Source: Ignavibacteriales bacterium (GTDB taxonomy: Bacteria; Bacteroidota; Ignavibacteria; Ignavibacteriales; Ignavibacteriaceae). From it: DNA of 10,272 nt. This document shows, one piece after another, positions 1-6,752 of this stretch. Position 1 is the stretch's first letter; each line of letters begins with the position of its first letter. The notes under the pieces are model-generated. The model was not told where the DNA came from, searched no databases, and saw only the letters and a program-made list of their open reading frames with translations. The translations under genes and the position numbers were made by a program. The stretch is from contig PLNZ01000169.1 of the NCBI GenBank assembly GCA_003142915.1, positions 1 through 10,272 on the forward strand, in the 5' to 3' direction.

Positions 1-110
1 TCCCCCATTTCCTTCACCATGCCCCATTCACCGGTGTCCCTTAAAACATGCGTACCTTCTTTTCTTAGTCCCGGTAGGGACGAAATACCTCTCCCCCGCC
101 CCCGCAAAAA
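1..110. other. GC-rich, repeat-like left edge without a confident gene
   Basis: This stretch is much richer in G and C than the AT-rich DNA that follows and has C-rich runs near 91-103. It holds a small palindrome at 68-81. On the minus strand one frame stays open from about 145 down to the window edge; its end reads HVLRDTGEWGMVKEMG from positions 50 to 3. It has no convincing start or ribosome binding site and passes through the C-rich, palindromic part, so I do not call a gene. It could be an interspersed intergenic repeat, a decayed gene end, or part of a minus-strand gene beyond the window. Positions 111-230 are very AT-rich and presumably hold the promoter of the next gene, but no box there is clear enough to call. 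Confidence 0.35.
68..81. repeat. Short inverted repeat GTCCC-GGTA-GGGAC
   Basis: A perfect 5-bp palindrome (68-72 with 77-81) encloses a GGTA loop and is followed by CGAAATACCT. It lies in the GC-rich left edge. No T tract follows on either strand, so a repeat or REP-like element fits better than an intrinsic terminator. Whether it recurs in the genome cannot be seen from this window. Confidence 0.4.
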
Positions 111-230
111 ATTAATTTCTAATGAATTTATTGGTTTAATAAAACCGCTAAATGTGGTATATTTACTTATATAAAAATTTTATTTTAAATTATTATAAAA
201 TTAATAATTTTACATCCCTAATCTAAAATA

Positions 231-1334
231 ATGACCATAGAAGAATTTAAAAATAAATACGGCATTATCGGCAAAGCTAAAGAAATCAGGGAACTTGTCG
301 ATATTGTAATGCAGGTTGCTGTTTCGGACATTTCTGTACTTATTTACGGCGAGAGCGGGACAGGTAAAGAAATATTTGCAAAAGCTATTCATGAGTTTAG
401 CCGCAGAGCCGGTAAACAGTTCCTCAGCATAAATTGCGGTGCAATACCCGAGGGTATTCTTGAAAGTGAACTCTTCGGGCATAAGAAAGGTTCCTTTACA
501 GGCGCTTTTGATAACAGGAAAGGTTATTTTGAAATCGCCGATGAGGGAACTCTCTTTTTAGATGAAATAGGCGATATGCCCTTAACTACGCAGGTTAAAC
601 TGTTACGCGCAATAGAGACCAATGAATTCCTTAAACTCGGCTCGGAAACAGTTACTAAGGTCAACGTTCGTATTGTTGCGGCAACAAACAAAGACTTACA
701 GCGCGAAGTTGAAGCGAAAAGATTCCGTGAAGACCTTTACTTCAGGTTAAAAGCTGTTACGCTGAGTATTCCGCCGTTAAGAAAAAGAAAATCCGATATT
801 GAAGAATTAGCGCGTTTTTTTATTGCTGACTTTTCTGCTGAAAGCAAAATTGAAACCCCGGTATTAACTCAGGATGCAATTGAATATTTGAAAAATTATG
901 ATTGGCCCGGAAATATAAGAGAATTAAAAAATGCGGTTGAATCCGCTGTAGCATTAAATAAAAATGGAATTCTGGATGCTCAGGCATTTATCCAATTAAT
1001 AAATATTAATAATGGGCAGAATGCTTCAAGAAATCTTCCAATATATCTGAATAGATCGCCTGAAGAATTGGATAGAGAATTAATGTACCGGGCTTTATTT
1101 GAAATAAAAAAAGATATAATGGAGCTTAAAGATATTATCTGCCGGCAGCACGTTATTATAGATGATTCTAAAACTAATCATGGTACCGAAGAAGTTCTCC
1201 CTCTTGAACAGTTAGAGAAGGAAGCAATAAAAAATGCTCTTGACCAGACTAAGGGCAATAAAAGAAATGCAGCAAAAATGCTGAAAATAAGCGAAAGAAC
1301 TTTATATCGAAAGATTAAAGAATATGATTTATAA
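231..1334 (+). CDS. Sigma-54-dependent transcriptional activator (AAA+ / Fis-type HTH), no receiver domain
   Basis: This is a bacterial enhancer-binding protein that would use ATP to remodel sigma-54 RNA polymerase at -24/-12 promoters. The AAA+ domain starts almost at the N-terminus. Visible motifs are Walker A GESGTGKE (residues 40-47), the sigma-54 contact loop as GSFTGA (87-92; usual form GAFTGA), Walker B GTLFLDEI (106-113), ATN (151-153), the arginine-finger region RFREDLYFRL (164-173) and WPGNIREL (225-232). A polar, partly helical linker (about 260-322) leads to a Fis-type helix-turn-helix at 326-367 (GNKRNAAKMLKISERTLYRK). At 367 aa it lacks a response-regulator, GAF or PAS domain, so no phosphorylation or ligand input is visible; activity may depend on expression or a partner protein. 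The ATG follows an AT-rich leader with no clear Shine-Dalgarno. The next gene overlaps its end by 11 bases. The family call is firm; the target genes are unknown. Confidence 0.95.
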   Translation: MTIEEFKNKYGIIGKAKEIRELVDIVMQVAVSDISVLIYGESGTGKEIFAKAIHEFSRRAGKQFLSINCGAIPEGILESELFGHKKGSFTGAFDNRKGYFEIADEGTLFLDEIGDMPLTTQVKLLRAIETNEFLKLGSETVTKVNVRIVAATNKDLQREVEAKRFREDLYFRLKAVTLSIPPLRKRKSDIEELARFFIADFSAESKIETPVLTQDAIEYLKNYDWPGNIRELKNAVESAVALNKNGILDAQAFIQLININNGQNASRNLPIYLNRSPEELDRELMYRALFEIKKDIMELKDIICRQHVIIDDSKTNHGTEEVLPLEQLEKEAIKNALDQTKGNKRNAAKMLKISERTLYRKIKEYDL

Positions 1335-1935
1335 TTCTGACCGGCTTGGCGCGTCAGCCTCGCTGCCTGACTTAGGGCAGGCAAAATGCCTTGATTATAA
1401 GGAAATAAGTAAATTTCTGATTCATTACGCACATCGTTTCTTAATTACCTTGTTTATAACTTACAGTCTGATTAATTTTACAGGCTGTTGTGCATATTCT
1501 TTTACCGGGGCTTCGGTGCCTAAGTATCTAAAGAGCATATCTATTCCACAGGCTTTAGATCGCAGCGGTTCAGGCGAACCCGGTTTAGGAGAATTATTTA
1601 CAAGTATATTAACTCAAAAATTTGTTGATGATAATACACTGCAGGTTGCAAATAAATCTAGTGCAGATGCATCATTAACTTGTATAGTTAGCTCTTTGAA
1701 TGATGTGCCTTCCGTAGTTTCTGCCGGAGAAAACGTTACTACAAGAAGGATTACTATTACAGTTCAGGCTGTTTTTAAGGATTTGGTTAAAAGGAAAACT
1801 GTCTTTGAAAAAAGTTATTCCGGTTATGGAGATTATGCTTCTACCAGCAGCATAAGTGAACGAAGAAGCGCTATTGAAGCCGCTATTGGTAATATTACAG
1901 ATAATGTTTTGCTTGATACGGTTTCAGGCTGGTAA
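1324..1935 (+). CDS. lptE: LptE-like LPS-assembly lipoprotein, with doubtful N-terminal extension
   Basis: LptE is an outer-membrane lipoprotein that partners LptD in delivering LPS to the cell surface. Residues 39-54 form a hydrophobic stretch ending in FTGC, a lipobox-like site that would make Cys55 the lipidated residue. The mature part opens with CAYSFTGASVPKYLKSISIP, typical of the LptE family in this bacterial group, and is about 149 aa long. The ATG at 1324 is the only ATG, GTG or upstream TTG in this frame, but it puts 30-odd non-signal-like residues before the signal sequence. Those residues are encoded by the GC-rich, palindromic segment at 1338-1390. A start near CTG 1417 (or ATT 1420), preceded by AAGGAAA at 1399-1405, would give a normal signal peptide. 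A TTG at 1450 leaves too short a signal. The overlap with the upstream regulator suggests co-transcription. Product fairly sure; start uncertain. Confidence 0.8.
   Translation: MIYNSDRLGASASLPDLGQAKCLDYKEISKFLIHYAHRFLITLFITYSLINFTGCCAYSFTGASVPKYLKSISIPQALDRSGSGEPGLGELFTSILTQKFVDDNTLQVANKSSADASLTCIVSSLNDVPSVVSAGENVTTRRITITVQAVFKDLVKRKTVFEKSYSGYGDYASTSSISERRSAIEAAIGNITDNVLLDTVSGW
1338..1390. repeat. GC-rich palindromic (REP-like) segment at the 5' end of the LptE gene
   Basis: This segment is distinctly richer in G and C than its flanks and contains two competing inverted repeats: GTCAG (1353-1357) with CTGAC (1367-1371), and TGCCTG (1364-1369) with CAGGCA (1378-1383). No T run follows, so it is not a standard intrinsic terminator. 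It starts just after the stop of the sigma-54 activator and is read in frame as the start of the next gene. An interspersed repeat inserted between the two genes would explain both its composition and the unusual leader; this is inference, since genome-wide copies cannot be checked here. Confidence 0.45.
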
Positions 1936-1967
1936 ATAAAAATTTAAATTAAAGGTTTATAAATTAA

Positions 1968-3419
1968 ATGGATAACGTGGTTCTAATTTCTTATTTTGTT
2001 TCGCTTTCCATTCTTTTTGTGTTTGGCTTGCATGGTTTTATTATGATCTTTTATTATAACAAGTATAAAAATGTAAAAAACAATCCTAAAAATGATATCA
2101 TTACTAATTACAAAGTTACTATTCAACTCCCGTTATTTAATGAATTATATGTCGTTGAACGAATAATTAATACTGTTTGTGAAATTGATTACCCTAAAGA
2201 AAATATGGAGATTCAGGTTTTAGATGACTCCACTGATGAGACTGTACAAATTACGGCAAAGATTGTTGAGGAAAAAAGAAAAGAAGGATTCGATATAAAG
2301 CATATTAGAAGAAGCAATAGAGAAGGATTTAAAGCCGGTGCGCTTAAAGAGGGAATGAAAACTGCGAAAGGTGAATTTATTGCGATATTTGACGCTGACT
2401 TTATTCCCCAAAAAGAGTTTTTGAAAAAAACCCTTGGCTTCTTTACCGATGAAAAAGTCGGAATGGTACAGACCCGCTGGGAACATATAAACGGCGATTA
2501 TTCAATCCTTACAAAAGCTCAGGCTTTAGCTCTTGACGGGCACTTTGTTATTGAACAAACTGTTAGAAATAAAGCGGGCTTCTTTATAAATTTTAACGGT
2601 ACCGGCGGTGTTTGGAGAAAAAGTTGTATTATTGATGCCGGAAACTGGGACGGCACTACTTTAACGGAAGACCTTGATCTAAGTTATAGGGCACAGCTTA
2701 ACGGTTGGCGGTTTGTTTTCCTTAAAGATTTTACTTCTCCTGCAGAACTTCCTTCGGAAATAAATGCATTGAAATCCCAGCAGTTTAGATGGACAAAGGG
2801 CGCTATTGAAACTGCTAAGAAAATTCTTCCTTTGGTTTGGAAAGCAAAAATTCCGCTGCGTGTTAAATTGCAATCTACTTTCCACCTTTCAAATAATATT
2901 GTTTTCCCTTTTATCTTGCTTGCTGCAATATTAAACGTTCCTTTAACTTTTATTAAGAATAGCGGACCGCATCATGTTTACTTTGCGGTCATGTCGATAT
3001 TTGTTTTAGCTTTTATCGGTACTTTCCTTTTTTACCTTTTTTCACAAAAAGATATTCGTGCCGACTGGCGTAAAAAGATAGTCCTTTTCCCTTTGTTTAT
3101 GGCAGGCAGCATGGGCTTTGCGGTGAATAATTCTCGTGCTGTTTTTGAAGGCTTAATGAACCGTAAAAGCGAATTTGTTAGAACTCCTAAGTTCAAGTTG
3201 GTTGATAATAAAGATTCGTTGATTGGCAAAAAATATATGACTAGGAAATTAGGATTTTCCGTCTACGTTGAATTAATTATGGCAATTTATTGCCTGATTG
3301 GTATTGCTGCATCTTTATATTTCCTTGAGCTGGCGGCTTTACCCTTCCAGATTCTGTTTTTTATCGGTTTTTCCTTTGTCTCTTTGACTTCCATTAAACA
3401 TGCTTTTACAAAAGCGTAG
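1968..3419 (+). CDS. Membrane-bound family 2 glycosyltransferase, cellulose-synthase-like
   Basis: This is an integral inner-membrane GT-A glycosyltransferase that would use a nucleotide sugar on the cytoplasmic side. One N-terminal membrane segment (residues about 5-30) precedes the catalytic domain. That domain shows DDS (86-88), DAD (142-144), TED (233-235) and QQFRW (271-275), which are the D, DxD, TED and QxxRW motifs of processive GT2 enzymes such as cellulose and hyaluronan synthases. Further membrane segments lie at roughly 308-328, 338-358, 372-388, 432-455 and 458-475. No PilZ (cyclic-di-GMP-binding) domain is present, unlike BcsA, and no other cellulose genes are nearby, so the product may be another polysaccharide or a glycolipid. 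At 483 aa it is complete. It starts at an ATG 32 bases after the LptE gene with no clear Shine-Dalgarno. A TPR gene follows after 10 bases. Fold and chemistry are firm; sugar and acceptor are unknown. Confidence 0.9.
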   Translation: MDNVVLISYFVSLSILFVFGLHGFIMIFYYNKYKNVKNNPKNDIITNYKVTIQLPLFNELYVVERIINTVCEIDYPKENMEIQVLDDSTDETVQITAKIVEEKRKEGFDIKHIRRSNREGFKAGALKEGMKTAKGEFIAIFDADFIPQKEFLKKTLGFFTDEKVGMVQTRWEHINGDYSILTKAQALALDGHFVIEQTVRNKAGFFINFNGTGGVWRKSCIIDAGNWDGTTLTEDLDLSYRAQLNGWRFVFLKDFTSPAELPSEINALKSQQFRWTKGAIETAKKILPLVWKAKIPLRVKLQSTFHLSNNIVFPFILLAAILNVPLTFIKNSGPHHVYFAVMSIFVLAFIGTFLFYLFSQKDIRADWRKKIVLFPLFMAGSMGFAVNNSRAVFEGLMNRKSEFVRTPKFKLVDNKDSLIGKKYMTRKLGFSVYVELIMAIYCLIGIAASLYFLELAALPFQILFFIGFSFVSLTSIKHAFTKA

Positions 3420-3423
3420 GAAA
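3418..3423 (+). promoter_or_regulatory. Shine-Dalgarno AGGAAA supporting a TTG start
   Basis: AGGAAA overlaps the stop codon of the upstream glycosyltransferase and ends 6 bases before TTG 3430. There is no ATG nearby in the same frame, so this site is the main argument for a TTG start of the TPR gene. Confidence 0.6.
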
Positions 3424-3429
3424 TAGTAT

Positions 3430-4131
3430 TTGGCTAAGTCAGCGGAAGAAATATTTACTGATAAAGTTAACCTGATTTACGAGTATAATAACAAATCTCC
3501 ATTGTTTGTCAGGATGGCAAACACGGAAATTGAAAATAATAATATTGATCAGGCAGTATTTATTCTTGAAGAGGGGATAAAAATATATCCGCAATATGCC
3601 GCAGCTTATCTTCTTCTGGGTAAGGCTTATATTCTTTTAGGAAATTATTCCAACTCACTTAAGTATATAAAAAAGGGAAGCGATTTAATACACTCTAAAA
3701 AAACCTATGATTACTATCTTAAAGAATTAGAGAATATAAAAAAACAGCGTTCATTATTTCTCGGCAGTTCAAGAAATGTATTCCTCCCCGAAATTGATGC
3801 TTCTCAGAATATTCATGATGAGGAATTATTAAAAGAAAAGACGTACAAATCCTCAAAATCTGTGGATGACAACCTGGGTCAAATTGCAAAAGAGATGTTA
3901 AAAGCAAAGATTCCTGAAATGAGTGAAAGTGAAATTTCAACCGGAATGCTTTTGGATAATGGTGCCGGCGGCAGCTTGATTGTCACTGAAACATTAGCAA
4001 AAATATATATTACTCAGGGTGAACTTGCCGAAGCGATAGAAGTTTATAAAAAATTAATTAAAAAGAATCCGCAAAAAGAGGAATATTATAAGCAAAAGAT
4101 TGATAAACTGAAATCAGAGCTTGAATTTTAG
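3430..4131 (+). CDS. Tetratricopeptide repeat (TPR) protein
   Basis: This protein has no signal peptide or membrane segment and is probably cytoplasmic. TPR-like helix pairs appear at residues about 24-56 (NTEIENNNIDQAVFILEEGI), 57-90 (AAYLLLGKAYILLGNYSNSL) and 186-217 (LAKIYITQGELAEAIEVYKK), ending in a basic helix to residue 233. Between them, residues about 105-180 form a polar, probably flexible linker. TPR domains bind other proteins and have no catalytic residues. The start is TTG at 3430, chosen because of the Shine-Dalgarno at 3418-3423; the next in-frame ATG is at residue 29, inside the first repeat. The gene lies 10 bases after the GT2 gene, so the two are probably made together, and a role as a soluble partner of that enzyme is possible. 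That role is inference; the TPR assignment is good. Confidence 0.8.
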   Translation: MAKSAEEIFTDKVNLIYEYNNKSPLFVRMANTEIENNNIDQAVFILEEGIKIYPQYAAAYLLLGKAYILLGNYSNSLKYIKKGSDLIHSKKTYDYYLKELENIKKQRSLFLGSSRNVFLPEIDASQNIHDEELLKEKTYKSSKSVDDNLGQIAKEMLKAKIPEMSESEISTGMLLDNGAGGSLIVTETLAKIYITQGELAEAIEVYKKLIKKNPQKEEYYKQKIDKLKSELEF

Positions 4132-4186
4132 ATTGCGAATTTTAAAGTTTTTTTTCCTCGCAAAAGCTTATCTGCTTTAATTTAGT

Positions 4187-4801
4187 ATGAATCCGGAATT
4201 ACCTCATAAAAAGCTTGAACGCCAATTTTATACCGGGGAATTATTAACAGTAGCAAAAGAACTTCTCGGTAAAATATTGGTTAAGAATGACGGCAAAATC
4301 ATATTATCCGGTAAAATTGTTGAAGTTGAGGCTTATGACGGTTCTTTTGACGAGGCTGCCCACTCTTTTAAGGGCAAAACAAAAAGAAATGAAATTATGT
4401 TCGGCATAGGCGGATTTTTATATGTTTATTTTACCTATGGCGCTCATTTTTGCAGTAATGTAGTAACAGGAAAAGAAGGCGATGGTACTGCTGTTCTAAT
4501 CAGGGCTATTGAACCGGTTATTGGCATAAATAGAATGATACGTAACAGGTTCGGAAGAGATTTGATAAAAGAGAAAGAAAAATATAATTTAACAAGCGGC
4601 CCCGGTAAAATTTGTCAGGCGCTGTCTATCACAAAAGATCATTATGGAATTGATCTTACAGGGAACAAAATATTCCTGCTTGATCAGCCAATATTAAATG
4701 ACGGTCAAATTGTATTTTCCAAAAGAATCGGAATCAAAAAATCGGTCGATTTACCCTGGCGGCTTTATATAAAAGATAATCCATACATTTCAAGAAAATG
4801 A
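4187..4801 (+). CDS. mpg: 3-methyladenine DNA glycosylase (AAG/MPG family)
   Basis: This base-excision-repair enzyme removes alkylated or deaminated purines such as 3-methyladenine and hypoxanthine. It belongs to the mammalian AAG type, not the AlkA fold. Residues match human AAG well: EVEAY at 46-50 gives the catalytic Glu as E48 (human E125) and Y50 (Y127); DEAAHS gives H59 (H136); YVYFTYG at 79-85 gives Y81 (Y159) and the intercalating Y84 (Y162); FCSN gives N91 (N169); LIRAIEP gives R106 (R182). LTSGPGKICQAL follows at 135-146. At 204 aa it has the usual bacterial length and no missing key residue. The ATG follows a 55-base gap with no clear Shine-Dalgarno. Its stop overlaps the next start as ATGA, suggesting translational coupling to an envelope glycosyltransferase, although the functions look unrelated. 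Confidence 0.95.
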   Translation: MNPELPHKKLERQFYTGELLTVAKELLGKILVKNDGKIILSGKIVEVEAYDGSFDEAAHSFKGKTKRNEIMFGIGGFLYVYFTYGAHFCSNVVTGKEGDGTAVLIRAIEPVIGINRMIRNRFGRDLIKEKEKYNLTSGPGKICQALSITKDHYGIDLTGNKIFLLDQPILNDGQIVFSKRIGIKKSVDLPWRLYIKDNPYISRK

Positions 4802-5853
4802 TTATTCCTAAAAATCTTTTAATTGTTCGTACCGATAGAATCGGAGACGTAATTCTGTCGCTTCCACTGGCTGGAATTATTAAAAAACATTTCCCGGAGT
4901 GCAGGGTGACTTTTCTTCTAAAGGAATACACTAAATGCCTCGCAGAGGGTAATCCGTTTATTGATGAAATACTGGTACTTAAAGAAAGCAATGGCAAAAT
5001 ATTGCTGGATGATAATATTGACCTAATATCCAAGCATAAGTTTGATTCGGCTGTTGTAGTCTCTCCCTCATTTAGAACTGCACTTTTAATATTCTTATCC
5101 GGCATTAAATTTAAAATAGGAACAGGATACCGCTGGTATTCTATCCTTTTTAACAAGAAAATATTTGAACACAGAAAATACGGCGGGAAACATGAACTGG
5201 AATTTAATGTAAATTTATTGGCGCCTTTTGGAATAAAAGAGGCAATAAACTTTGAAAATGTAAAATTTAATTTTTCCGCCGGTGTTAAAAATAAAGCCTT
5301 AATTGAAAAAATTATTAAAGAGGACAAAATTTCCCTTCGTAATCCTATTATTATAATCCATCCCGGCAGCAGCGGAAGCGCTGTTGATTGGCCTGTATAT
5401 AGATTTAAGCAGCTTATCAACATCATTCTAAAGGAGCTTGATACTACGGTAATTCTTACCGGGAATAATTCTGAGAAAGATTTATGCGAAGAATTAAGGC
5501 TATCCGGCGAAGTAAAAAATTTTGCGGGTAAATTTGATTTAGCTGAATTAATTGCATTAATTGATGTATGTGATATTTTTATTTCTAATTCAACAGGACC
5601 GATTCATATTGCAGCAGCTCTTGGTAAATACACAATAGGCTTTTATCCGAAAATACCGGCATGTTCTCCGAAAAGATGGGGTCCTTATACAAAAAGAAGG
5701 ACAATTTTTACGCCCTTAATTGAATGTTCAAATTGTACATTAAAACAATGTAAAAAATTTAATTGTATGGATAGCATAAAGCCTGAAGACGTTATTGCAA
5801 AAATAAAAAATGTAGGCAAAAGTATGCTTAAGGAAGGAGGGCTGAATGTTTAA
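4798..5853 (+). CDS. Family 9 glycosyltransferase (heptosyltransferase-like)
   Basis: This is a GT-B enzyme of the WaaC/WaaF family, which adds ADP-heptose or a similar sugar to LPS core or another surface glycan at the cytoplasmic face of the inner membrane. The N-terminal half opens with LLIVRTDRIGDVILSLPLAG (residues 7-26), including the family's RxGD segment with D17. The C-terminal half carries IIHPGSSGSA (186-195), VILTGNNSEKD (218-228), NFAGKFDLAELI (241-252) and ISNSTGPIHIAAALG (262-276). At that last site serine 265 stands where WaaC and WaaF enzymes usually have aspartate. Residues 310-323 hold four cysteines (C310, C313, C318, C323), possibly a metal site. Length (351 aa) is normal. 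ATG 4798 overlaps the glycosylase stop as ATGA, and the end overlaps the next gene by 8 bases. The family is sure; donor and acceptor are not. Confidence 0.92.
   Translation: MIIPKNLLIVRTDRIGDVILSLPLAGIIKKHFPECRVTFLLKEYTKCLAEGNPFIDEILVLKESNGKILLDDNIDLISKHKFDSAVVVSPSFRTALLIFLSGIKFKIGTGYRWYSILFNKKIFEHRKYGGKHELEFNVNLLAPFGIKEAINFENVKFNFSAGVKNKALIEKIIKEDKISLRNPIIIIHPGSSGSAVDWPVYRFKQLINIILKELDTTVILTGNNSEKDLCEELRLSGEVKNFAGKFDLAELIALIDVCDIFISNSTGPIHIAAALGKYTIGFYPKIPACSPKRWGPYTKRRTIFTPLIECSNCTLKQCKKFNCMDSIKPEDVIAKIKNVGKSMLKEGGLNV
5835..5840 (+). promoter_or_regulatory. Strong Shine-Dalgarno AGGAGG
   Basis: A perfect AGGAGG lies inside the end of the GT9 gene, 5 bases before ATG 5846. It fixes the start of the DUF3108 gene, which overlaps the upstream gene by 8 bases. 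Confidence 0.75.
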
Positions 5854-6631
5854 GAATACTCTTGTGATCCTTCTGTTATTCATGTTTTCTTTTCTTGTCA
5901 ATAGTCAAAATAAGAATGAATTTAGAAAAGTAGATAATAAAGCATTTAAAGTCGGTGAAAAATTAACATTTGATGTAAAATATGGATTTGTAACTGCTGG
6001 AATAGCAACTATGGCTATCCCGGGGATCAAAAAAATTTCCGGAAGGGACGCTTATAATATTACTTTTGATGTGAATTCTGTCCCAAGCTTTGATTGGATT
6101 TATAAAGTAAGAGATCACTATGAAACCTACATGGATGCGGATGGTCTCTTCCCGTGGCGGTTTGAACAGCATATTCGTGAAGGAAGTTATAGTAGGGATT
6201 TCTCGGCTTTTTTTGATCAACGGGATGGGAAAGCTAAAACAACTGAAGGTGAATATAAGATACCAAAGAATGTAAATGATATCGTTTCTGCTTTTTATTA
6301 TGCAAGAACTTTGAATTTTTCAAAATTAAATGTCGGCGGAACAATTCGTCTTGAAAACTTTTATAAGGATTCGGTTTATACCTTAGATGTTAAATACCTC
6401 GGCAAAGAACAGGTTACTGTTGCTGCGGGCACATTTAATTGTATTATCGTAGAGCCTATCATTATAAAGGGAGGCCTTTTTAAGAGTGAAGGCAGCATTT
6501 ATGTTTGGCTGTCTGATGATAATTTAAGAATTCCGGTGAAGGTAAAGACAAAAATAATTATCGGCTCAATTGATGCGGTTTTAACAGCCTATGAAGGGCT
6601 CAATGGCTACCCGTCATCAAAAGTCAAATAA
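5846..6631 (+). CDS. DUF3108 exported protein
   Basis: Residues 1-20 form a clear signal peptide (Lys3, then VILLLFMFSFLVNS), with cleavage likely before Gln21, so the protein enters the periplasm or outer envelope. It has no lipobox. The mature part is about 240 aa and shows features I recognise from DUF3108: FKVGEKLTFDVKYGFVTAG near the start, a central DWIYKVRDHYETYMDADGLF stretch and GTFNCIIVEPI late in the chain. The alternating pattern suggests an all-beta fold. No catalytic motif is apparent and I know of no established function for the family. It follows the GT9 gene with an 8-base overlap and strong ribosome binding site, so co-expression with an LPS-type glycosyltransferase is likely and an envelope role is plausible. 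Family call good; function unknown. Confidence 0.85.
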   Translation: MFKNTLVILLLFMFSFLVNSQNKNEFRKVDNKAFKVGEKLTFDVKYGFVTAGIATMAIPGIKKISGRDAYNITFDVNSVPSFDWIYKVRDHYETYMDADGLFPWRFEQHIREGSYSRDFSAFFDQRDGKAKTTEGEYKIPKNVNDIVSAFYYARTLNFSKLNVGGTIRLENFYKDSVYTLDVKYLGKEQVTVAAGTFNCIIVEPIIIKGGLFKSEGSIYVWLSDDNLRIPVKVKTKIIIGSIDAVLTAYEGLNGYPSSKVK

Positions 6632-6667
6632 GCAGTCTATGTTACACAAAAAATATTTACAATTGCC

Positions 6668-6703
6668 CCGGCTTAAATCCGCCGCTTGGCGGATTTAAGC
6701 CGG
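6668..6703. terminator. Perfect 16-bp hairpin with GCTT loop, probable terminator
   Basis: The arms at 6668-6683 and 6688-6703 are exact reverse complements around the loop GCTT. The hairpin lies 36 bases after the DUF3108 stop, in the 121-base gap before the protease gene. The flanks read TGTTTGG on the right and GCC on the left, so neither strand has a true U tract. Position and strength suggest it ends the upstream transcript or protects its 3' end, but it could equally be a copy of an interspersed palindromic repeat. The rest of this gap (6704-6752) shows only weak inverted repeats and presumably holds the promoter of the next gene; no box is clear. Confidence 0.55.
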
Positions 6704-6752
6704 TGTTTGGTAAAGCCAACTTTGGACTTTAGCCCAATGATTTACATTACTT

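Noticed and set aside
131..166. Possible promoter boxes TTTAAT and TATATT, or TTG with TATATTTAC, upstream of the sigma-54 activator
   Set aside because: In such AT-rich DNA these matches are expected by chance, and neither the sigma-70 nor the Bacteroidota consensus spacing is convincingly met.
1346..1363. Sigma-54 promoter-like TTGGCGCG followed by TCGC before the LptE gene
   Set aside because: The GG-to-GC spacing is 12 bases rather than the required 10, and the sequence lies in the palindromic GC-rich block.
4133..4163. TTGCGA/TCGCAA inverted repeat around a T run as a terminator after the TPR gene
   Set aside because: The T run lies inside a 19-base loop instead of after the stem, and the stem is only 6 bp.
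4734..5426. A 230-residue open frame on the minus strand opposite the GT9 gene
   Set aside because: It is fully covered by a + strand gene with clear family motifs, has no recognisable domain, and lacks a ribosome binding site.
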